This document shows, in pieces, positions 6,983-11,768 of a stretch of DNA of 13,060 nt. Both the position numbers and the translations under genes were made by a program. Origin of the DNA: Christensenella sp. UBA4263 (GTDB taxonomy: Bacteria > Bacillota > Clostridia > Christensenellales > Aristaeellaceae); NCBI GenBank assembly GCA_002395225.1, contig DGWH01000016.1:1-13060 (forward strand), given 5' to 3'. The notes beneath the pieces are model-generated. The model was not told the origin of the DNA. It worked only from the letters and a program-made list of their open reading frames with translations, and made no database searches. The first letter of the stretch is position 1. Each line of letters opens with the position of its first letter.

Positions 6983-7603
6983 TCATGCTGTTTTTCCTCC
7001 ACATATGTTTTTGATTTCCTTGTAAATCCATCCTGATGCAGTCCTGGCTTCCTTTAGTATGGTTTCTCTGTCAACCGGTGTAATCGCAGAAGAAAAACGA
7101 TTCATTTGTTCCTGCGTCATGTTCCCTCTGCCGATAGCTCGAATACTCTGAATGATCATTATCGTAATTTGGGAATATCCATTGATTTCTCTCGGCATAA
7201 TATGCTTGAATCTTAACGGTGTTTTTCCAATCACATAATCACGATATGGTCCGTCACTAACGTATTCCCATTCATTCGGAACCTGCGCAGAAATACGCAG
7301 AATGTTCAGGGCAGTGTCACCTGACGGTGCTATATTCCAGTTAAATTTTCGCGCCAATGCTTCTGCGATCTTGTCTATGCGCGGGACACCAAATTCATGT
7401 ATCAGCTCACTATAAGCCGGCTTATCATAAACTCCATTTATGACACGACGAATCACACCAACCTTTTCGATCCGAAAAAGTGCCTGACTGACAGAGTTGG
7501 CATCAGCAATATCGAGAAAATCGGATGCGGAAAATGCTGTTCCATAAGGGTAGCTCATGATACGTTCTTCAATCTGTGACTGATATTTTGGTCTCTCACT
7601 CAC
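6983..7603 (-). CDS. DUF6088 / AbiEi-type antitoxin-like protein, without a toxin partner
   Basis: This 206-residue protein matches the DUF6088 family, relatives of the AbiEi antitoxin of type IV toxin-antitoxin systems, which are transcriptional autorepressors. The N-terminal winged helix is seen at about residues 8-65: QSQIEERIMSYPYGTAFSAS, then DANSVSQALFRIEKVGVIRR and the beta-wing VINGVYDKP. The second part has the typical SGDTALNIL and SDGPYRDYVIGKTPLRFKH stretches. The start is GTG 7603: a near-perfect ribosome binding site TAGGAGGTGA (7611-7620) lies 7 bases upstream and rules out the ATG at 7633. Normally the AbiEii nucleotidyltransferase toxin gene follows directly; here a terminator begins 20 bases after the stop, so the gene is an orphan. 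Base composition is visibly AT-richer than the exporter operon, which suggests acquisition. Confidence 0.85.
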   Translation of the reverse strand: MSERPKYQSQIEERIMSYPYGTAFSASDFLDIADANSVSQALFRIEKVGVIRRVINGVYDKPAYSELIHEFGVPRIDKIAEALARKFNWNIAPSGDTALNILRISAQVPNEWEYVSDGPYRDYVIGKTPLRFKHIMPREINGYSQITIMIIQSIRAIGRGNMTQEQMNRFSSAITPVDRETILKEARTASGWIYKEIKNICGGKTA

Positions 7604-7633
7604 TGCTGTGTCACCTCCTATCCTGTGAAGCAA

Positions 7634-7662
7634 ATTATATGCTTTTCTTTACGAACCGTCAA
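7634..7662 (-). promoter_or_regulatory. Sigma-70/SigA-type promoter of the DUF6088 gene
   Basis: Read on the minus strand: TTGACG (7662-7657), a 17-base spacer, then a perfect TATAAT (7639-7634). Transcription would start near 7627, just before the ribosome binding site at 7620-7611, leaving a very short leader. The spacer contains one copy of a 13-base repeat that may be an operator. Confidence 0.85.
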
Positions 7663-7720
7663 TCATCCAACAGACTTGCAGATAACTTTGTAATGATTTT
7701 TATTCTATTTTCTTTACGAA
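7643..7720. repeat. Pair of 13-base direct repeats at the antitoxin promoter, putative operators
   Basis: TTTTCTTTACGAA occurs exactly at 7643-7655 and again at 7708-7720. The first copy lies between the -35 and -10 boxes and the second 65 bases upstream, close to six helical turns, so both would face the same side of the DNA. AbiEi-family antitoxins are known to bind repeats at their own promoters; that these are the sites is inference. Confidence 0.6.
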
Positions 7721-8167
7721 AAATACAGAAAAGTACATTCGGCTATACTCTCAGCAGCCATATCTCAGCACTCTCTTTACTCTCCTGCCACCAGTCCCAA
7801 AGGCTCATGACCGCGCCAGCGAGCACAAGGATGAACCACAATCGCACCGTTGGTGAGCAAAATGCTAATTACCCCTCCGCCTCTCCACGCCTCGATAGCT
7901 TCACACCCCTCAGCCGTTCAGTCTCCTGCTGGCAGCATGTTTTGATGAATCCATTGTGGCTGGCATTCATCCCCTCTGCGTATCAATCTCTGCCTGTAAT
8001 CATCATGCCCCCGATGGCATCCTCTCCGGTCTCCGTCAGGCGTCTTTCGTATCGCTTTGTCTTCTTCACCGTCATTCCCTGTTTAAGCCCTCTCCGGCTT
8101 CGTGCTGATCGTGAAGTCCCGCATGTCGTAGTGGTTGGTGCTCACGTGAGCAACGCTTTTTATATGG
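7721..8167. other. Non-coding or decayed DNA between the antitoxin and the nuclease remnant
   Basis: No intact gene is supported here. On the minus strand two short protein-like frames abut with a one-base shift near 8083-8090: one ending RDFTISTKPERA, the next containing MTVKKTKRYERRLTETG and stopping at 7983. Further on, about 7860-7740, a frame with a hydrophobic stretch (LWFILVLAGAVMSLW) is open for about 40 codons. These look like remains of former genes, not recognised. A perfect 14-base palindrome, TGCTCACGTGAGCA, lies at 8139-8152. A long plus-strand frame (7576-8214) covers the region but lacks a ribosome binding site and has no family-like features. Confidence 0.4.
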
Positions 8168-8876
8168 TCAAAGTTCCTGCCCGGCTTTTAATATGGATGC
8201 ATGTTCGATCCTGACAATCTTACAGGTATGCCTCCGATCTCCGCCGCGGGCTTCCTTGTCGTAACTGATCCCGACAAGTACAACTTCGCTTCCGGTATTT
8301 TTCAGACACTCCGGATATTTTTTTCTCTGGATCTGTGCGATTGCCCCTTCCGCGCTTTCCTTCCATTTCAGCTCCACCACAAGGGCTGGCCAGCCAGAAT
8401 CATGTTTGGACAGATAGACAATGTCTGCGACCCCTTCACGGACGGAAGCTCCTCCCACTGCAGGTAATGATCACGGTAGGTATAGTAAGCCAGTTTATGA
8501 CGCTTCGCAGACTGTCTTCCTTGTTGTAATGGCAAGGTGTCGTTTCTTCTCTGTGAACCTTCTCAATCTGTGCTGCAACAGCCGCCTCGTTCCCTTCGAT
8601 CGTATCCAGAAACAGCTTATCACTCTCTTCCAGCCTTTTCAGCGTTTCCTGATGGCTGACCTCCCGGATTGATTTCTGAAACTCACGTCTGACCTCTTCA
8701 TTCGGAATATGAACGGTATTCGTTTCTGAATTGTACGCCAGGTATCCCAGATGAATCATCAAAGTCAGTACATCATCCTTCCCCTTAAAGGTGACAAGGT
8801 CGTTGGCAAACCCGTTCGTGTTGACTTTCACGTCCACACCGCCAATCAGTTCCGCGATGGTTTTTGTCAGCCCGTT
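8168..8876 (-). pseudogene. C-terminal half of an AAA-ATPase-like/PD-(D/E)XK nuclease gene, frameshifted
   Basis: This is the missing 3' part of the gene whose 5' part lies at 10575-11468. The first frame (from 8876) carries the helical linker typical of the family (NGLTKTIAELIGG, VNTNGFANDLVTFKGKDDVL, LIHLGYLAYN, NKEDSLRSVI). The frame then shifts at the TTT run 8494-8496 (one base lost from AAAA on the coding strand) and again near 8437-8442 (one base lost from GG). The last frame holds the nuclease core: VADIVYLS with the acidic residue, ALVVELKWK with the E-x-K pair, the AIAQI Gln motif and a typical VLVGISYD ending. With both bases restored the segment is exactly 236 codons. It has no start codon or ribosome binding site of its own, so it is probably not expressed as a functional enzyme. 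Confidence 0.88.
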
Positions 8877-8891
8877 ACTGTAAGAACACAT

Positions 8892-8919
8892 TTGCTTGCT
8901 TTCGTGTTCGTTCTATGTT
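8892..8919 (+). promoter_or_regulatory. Probable promoter of the RelB-YoeB operon
   Basis: TTGCTT (8892-8897), a 16-base spacer and TATGTT (8914-8919) make a plausible SigA promoter, 38 bases before the antitoxin start. It lies within the first 45 bases of the inserted segment. The following TTAAACT offers an alternative -10. No convincing operator palindrome was found. Confidence 0.5.
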
Positions 8920-8956
8920 AAACTGTTGTCATATCAAGACGAAAGGAGGCTTCAGT

Positions 8957-9220
8957 ATGGCTTTAGCAACGCTCACGTCTCGAGTTGATGAAATGGACAA
9001 AGTCGCTTTTGACGACTTTTGTTCTTCCGTAGGTCTCACCAGTTCTGCCGCGATCAACATGTATGTGAAGGTTGTGGTTCGTGACCGTAAACTTCCCTTT
9101 GAAGTGAAACAGGTCGACCCGTTCTTCTGTGCGGCCAACCAGGCACATCTGTTAAAATCCATTCAACAGCTCGATGAAGGAAGAGGAACCGCTCATGAGC
9201 TGATCGACGACGATGAATAA
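8957..9220 (+). CDS. RelB/DinJ family antitoxin
   Basis: This 87-residue protein has the N-terminal ribbon-helix-helix form of RelB/DinJ antitoxins: ATLTSRVDEMDKVAFDDFCS then VGLTSSAAINMYVKVVVRDR (about 3-44), with the family's KLPFEV at about 45-50, and an acidic C-terminal tail (EGRGTAHELIDDDE) of the type that wraps the toxin. It should neutralise the downstream YoeB-like toxin and repress the operon. ATG 8957 is preferred because GAAAGGAGG (8941-8949) lies 7 bases upstream; an in-frame start further upstream would read through the promoter and ribosome binding site. The stop overlaps the toxin start by 8 bases, the usual coupling in such modules. RelB/DinJ antitoxins are more often paired with RelE or YafQ toxins, so the pairing with YoeB is slightly unusual. 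Confidence 0.9.
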   Translation: MALATLTSRVDEMDKVAFDDFCSSVGLTSSAAINMYVKVVVRDRKLPFEVKQVDPFFCAANQAHLLKSIQQLDEGRGTAHELIDDDE

Positions 9221-9479
9221 AATCTGGTCTGATGAAGCCTGGGAGGACTACCTGTACTGGCAGACGCAGGATAAGAAAACCCTGAAGCGCATCAATGCCC
9301 TCATCAAGGATATCGACAGGAATGGTGCAATGAACGGAATCGGTGACCCTGAGACCCTTAAGGGAAACCTGCAGGGTTACTTCAGCCGAAGAATCAATGA
9401 AAAAGATCGCCTCATCTATCGGATTGAAAATGACAAAATTCTGATAGCACAATGCCGCGGTCACTACTACGACACATAA
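9213..9479 (+). CDS. yoeB: YoeB/Txe family toxin (ribosome-dependent mRNA endonuclease)
   Basis: This 88-residue protein is full length for YoeB. Family signatures run throughout: IWSDEAWEDYLYWQTQDKK at 4-22, KRINALIKDI at 25-34, the GIGDPETLKGNLQGYFSRRI stretch at 42-61, and the C-terminal CRGHYY. The catalytic set of E. coli YoeB appears conserved as Glu47, Arg66, His84 and Tyr85, so the toxin is predicted to be active. YoeB cuts mRNA in the ribosomal A site and stops growth when the antitoxin is lost. The loop RNGAMNGIGD replaces the usual RNPFEGIGK-type sequence. Translation is coupled to the antitoxin by an 8-base overlap, and a terminator follows 8 bases after the stop. The module sits inside a disrupted gene and faces away from the phage remnant. 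Confidence 0.93.
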   Translation: MNKIWSDEAWEDYLYWQTQDKKTLKRINALIKDIDRNGAMNGIGDPETLKGNLQGYFSRRINEKDRLIYRIENDKILIAQCRGHYYDT

Positions 9480-9487
9480 AGAGGATT

Positions 9488-9518
9488 CCCGCCCAAGGTA
9501 AAAGCCTGAGCGGGTTTT
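9488..9518 (+). terminator. Intrinsic terminator of the RelB-YoeB operon
   Basis: CCCGC and GCGGG pair at the base, with a mostly paired inner stem (two mismatches) and a loop around TAAAA, followed by TTTTCT. The T-run ends only a few bases from the stop of the convergent phage frame, so the toxin-antitoxin module and the phage fragment abut almost exactly here. Confidence 0.75.
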
Positions 9519-9522
9519 CTCA

Positions 9523-10061
9523 TTAAAAACGGTCGAAATCAGACTGCTGCGCTTTGTAGGCATAGTCAGTTCTGTCATTGCCTTTCTCTGTCCAGATGTC
9601 CATCACGAGACCGATCGTGAGCAGGTCGAGATCCGAAATGGAAATCCCGACCTCCATGCACCACAGCAGAAATAGCGGTGTGGTCAGCTCACGCTCGGTC
9701 GCTCTCAGTTTTTTCTTGCTTTGACATCCGTGAAGAGATTGCTGCCCCACAGCTCCAGGATTTCCGGCAGAATCTCATAAATGGAGAACATTTCGAACTG
9801 ATCCAGCCACTCATCAATGGTTTTGGGAATCGTGGGATCCGCATGGAGAGCCATGATATAGGCCACATTCTCAAAAATCTCCAGGTCGTCGATTTCCAGA
9901 TTCTGCTTTTCCCCGTCTCCCCTGTCCTTATAGGACTTTTCCAGTTTGGTCAGATCCCTGAAGATATCCCGTCCAAACTTGATGCGGTACATGCGGGGAA
10001 TTGCCGCGGAGCTCTTAAAGGTGACTTCTCTGTCACCGATTTTCACAGTCTTACTCAGCAT
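9523..10061 (-). CDS. Phage tail assembly chaperone, frameshifted G-T fusion product
   Basis: This is the predicted long product of a -1 ribosomal frameshift, as in the gpG/gpGT proteins of lambda and the matching pair in many siphophages. Ribosomes reading the 118-codon chaperone frame reach A-AAA-AAC at 9714-9708, slip back one base and continue at CTG, adding 61 residues for a total of 179. The extension (LRATERELTTPLFLLW, then LDLLTIGLVMDIWTEKGND and a QQSDFDRF end) is typical of the T part in phi13-type tail operons; the T part recruits the tail tube protein to the tape measure during tail assembly. The tape measure gene that should follow is absent, so although the frames are intact the product has no obvious use here. 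Confidence 0.82.
9705..10061 (-). CDS. Phage tail assembly chaperone, short (G-like) form
   Basis: This 118-residue product is made when no frameshift occurs. It starts at ATG 10061, 8 bases after GGGAGG and 19 bases after the tail protein stop, the standard order in phi13-like tail operons. Recognisable family stretches are VTFKSSAAIPRMYRIKFGRD (14-33), DDLEIFENVAYIMALHADP, and TIDEWLDQFEMFSIYEILPE near the C terminus. The 0-frame stop TGA comes directly after the slippery heptamer. The family acts in the cytoplasm, coating the tape measure protein during tail assembly. The reading frame is undamaged, which suggests either recent capture or little time for decay. No tape measure or other tail gene lies downstream. 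Confidence 0.85.
   Translation of the reverse strand: MLSKTVKIGDREVTFKSSAAIPRMYRIKFGRDIFRDLTKLEKSYKDRGDGEKQNLEIDDLEIFENVAYIMALHADPTIPKTIDEWLDQFEMFSIYEILPEILELWGSNLFTDVKARKN
9708..9714 (-). promoter_or_regulatory. Programmed -1 frameshift slippery site A-AAA-AAC
   Basis: On the coding strand the 0-frame codons are AGA AAA AAC TGA, giving a canonical X-XXY-YYZ heptamer immediately before the stop. A shift of -1 enters the 61-codon extension, whose sequence is family-like from its first residues. The adjacent stop itself can promote slippage. I did not find a convincing downstream stimulatory structure by eye. Confidence 0.85.
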
Positions 10062-10080
10062 CTTTCAGTCCTCCCTTCAA

Positions 10081-10574
10081 TCAGCCGTTCGCTACCGTAG
10101 GCAGATACACCGCCTGGTACCAGTTCTGGTACGTGGTGTCATCCGTATCATCACCGGTTTTCGCCTTCACCAGTCCATCCTCCCTGGGATCGGCAGAGAT
10201 GGACAGCATTTCCGTTCCCGGCTCGATGGTATCCTCCTTGGTGGAACTTTCCAGAGTCGGGCGGGTGCTGACGGTGCAGTTATAGAGAACATGACGGATA
10301 GCATGCTGGTCGCCGTCAAACTCAAAGAGCATGGCGAAATAGACCGGCTCGTAGTTGTCATTCTTCTCAATAAACACACCCTTGGCATCCTTGGTTTCCT
10401 TCAGGACATTCTCCCGGAACCAGTCGGTGATCAGGGCAATCTCCAGATCACCGGAGTAGCCGTTATTCGTAATGGTCCAGAAGTACACAATGCCATCCAC
10501 ATAGAACGGACTGGCTTCACCTTCCGCGTCCATGGACAGGCTGACCGCACCGGGCAGCGCAACCGGAGTCGCAT
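10081..10574 (-). pseudogene. Phage major tail protein (phi13 type), 5' truncated
   Basis: About 164 codons remain of a tail tube protein. The retained part is typical of phi13-type major tail proteins: ATPVALPGAVSLSMDAEGE, VDGIVYFWTITNNGYSGDLE, AMLFEFDGDQHAIRHVLYNC, then STRPTLESSTKEDTIEPGTE and a C-terminal extension ending in VYLPTVANG. The family usually starts some 25 residues earlier, and that start with its ribosome binding site is missing because the sequence changes into the ATPase gene near 10575 in a different frame. A TTG at 10629 would extend the frame but only through codons belonging to the ATPase gene, so it is not a credible start. It is followed after 19 bases by the tail chaperone gene. 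Confidence 0.85.
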
Positions 10575-11468
10575 ATAATCCTTGCTGATATAATCCATCA
10601 GCTCCTCTGATGCTGTACTTTCTGTCCAATAGGAATCAAAATCATCATTGTAAATGACCTGCATCACGGAGCAGGGATTGTAAATTGACCCAACATTCCT
10701 GAATGCATAGCCGCCGTACCATTGCCGCATCCTGTCAAAGCAAATCCCGTGTTTATCGCAAAGGGCCTTTACCTCCTGCTCTGTAAAGCCCACATATTCG
10801 CCAAACAGTCTGGGCTTTATCATGGAGTATTCCTTGAAGTCAGACACGGCTGATTGGAAGCGGTCTTTCTTGATGGGCAGGATTCCGGTCATGTAAGCTG
10901 CAGCAAAAATCCTTGATGCTGTACCGCTGCCTTTAAAGAGCATCCTCAGGAATTTCAGATAGTCTGCCTCTATTTCAGGTGTTTCCCTGATCGGCAGATC
11001 CCAGTCATCAATGAGCATGATGAATTTGTTTCCGGTATAAGCTGCACAGTTGATTAACGTCTGATCAAAGGTGTTCCCTTTAACAACTTCCGGATAGCTT
11101 TCAATGATTTCCTGTGTCACGTTGTCAATAATAAAGCTTATCAGCTCTTTTGGCTGTACATTTCCCAGCAGATTCGTCATATCCAGGTAGATAACATCAT
11201 ACTTATTCAAATGTTTTTCATAGCTGGCATCCTTTGAAATACGGCAGCCGGAAAACAACTCATGTGAATCACAGCTAATATCATAATATGCACATAATGT
11301 TTGAGCTGTATAAGATTTGCCAAAACGTCGAGGTCTGCTGATACAGGTTAATTTGTTTTTTGTACTGATCGTTGAATTAATGATGCGAATCAAACCGGTT
11401 TTATCCACATAGTTGGATTGTATTATTTCCGCAAATCCGCTGTTGCCCGGATTCAGATACATTCCCAT
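10575..11468 (-). pseudogene. N-terminal half of an AAA-ATPase-like/PD-(D/E)XK nuclease gene, interrupted
   Basis: These 298 codons form the AAA-ATPase-like domain of a family (AAA_ATPase-like followed by a DUF1703/PDDEXK_9 nuclease) very abundant in gut bacteria and of unproven function, often suspected to be in defence or mobile. Seen here: GFAEIIQSNYVDKTGLI near the N terminus, the family's Walker A region SRPRRFGKS (44-52, Lys51), Walker B FIMLIDDWD (149-157, where the family more often has DEYD), WYGGY (250-254) and YNPCSVM. The match stops at ISKDY (294-298), where phage sequence begins. ATG 11468 has AAGGAGG about 10 bases upstream. If expressed, ribosomes would run into phage DNA in the wrong frame and stop at 10431, adding a nonsense tail. 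Its base composition is AT-richer than the flanking core genes. Confidence 0.9.
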
Positions 11469-11718
11469 ATCGCAGATTCCTCCTTGCTCAATGTTGTTTT
11501 ACTGCAGCAGTCTGGCAGGAACCCAGATTTAACGGACTCTCGCCGCGTGACAGAACCGCCCATTCACTTTGGGCGATGTCCATACTGGCTTTTGTCTTGG
11601 CATGAATATAACCATCTGTTGCTGCGTAGCAGGGCTGCTTTTTCGCTGTTTCTGCCCTGCATTCTATCACTTCCGGCATTATTACACAATTGAGAACGGG
11701 TCACACGTAAAGTCCAAG
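11469..11718. other. Intergenic region upstream of the interrupted ATPase gene
   Basis: It contains the AAGGAGG ribosome binding site of the ATPase gene (11479-11485) and no obvious promoter. A 63-codon minus-strand frame (11488-11679, beginning MPEVIECRAETAKK, ending CQTAAVKQH) is open but has no ribosome binding site; I do not recognise it. It could be the end of a lost gene or chance. Confidence 0.3.
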
Positions 11719-11720
11719 AT

Positions 11721-11755
11721 AAAAAACAGGAGATCCGGACCATCCGGATCTCCTG
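11721..11755 (-). terminator. Intrinsic terminator of the peptidyl-prolyl isomerase gene
   Basis: A perfect 13-bp stem (11727-11739 with 11743-11755) around a 3-base loop is followed on the minus strand by six T residues (11726-11721). It lies 13 bases after the stop of the isomerase gene. It is a strong rho-independent terminator and marks the right border of the accessory block. Confidence 0.95.
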
Positions 11756-11768
11756 TCCTGTCTTTTAA

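Larger units (their letters stand above)
8877..10574. mobile_element. Inserted segment: phage tail fragment plus toxin-antitoxin module
   Basis: The 1698 bases between the two halves of the ATPase/nuclease gene are unrelated to it. They contain, on the minus strand, three consecutive tail-operon reading frames of a phi13-like siphophage and, on the plus strand, a complete RelB/DinJ-YoeB module. Joining base 10575 to base 8876 restores the gene in frame (KDY then NGL). No integrase, transposase, terminal inverted repeats or clear target duplication is visible, so the mechanism is unknown; a shrunken prophage or recombination with phage DNA fits best. Each boundary is good to about 15 bases. 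Confidence 0.65.

Noticed and set aside
7604..7633. Longer start (ATG 7633) for the antitoxin
   Set aside because: The added codons would cover the TAGGAGGTGA ribosome binding site and reach into the -10 box; GTG 7603 has ideal spacing.
7576..8214. 212-codon plus-strand frame covering the antitoxin promoter and decayed region
   Set aside because: No ribosome binding site, begins inside the antitoxin gene on the other strand, and has a composition unlike a protein.
8877..10574. Insertion sequence or transposon as the interrupting element
   Set aside because: No transposase frame, terminal inverted repeats or clear target-site duplication could be found at the junctions.
10081..10629. Reading the tail protein as an intact gene starting at TTG 10629
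   Set aside because: The first 18 or so codons are ATPase-gene sequence read out of frame and there is no ribosome binding site; the gene is 5' truncated.
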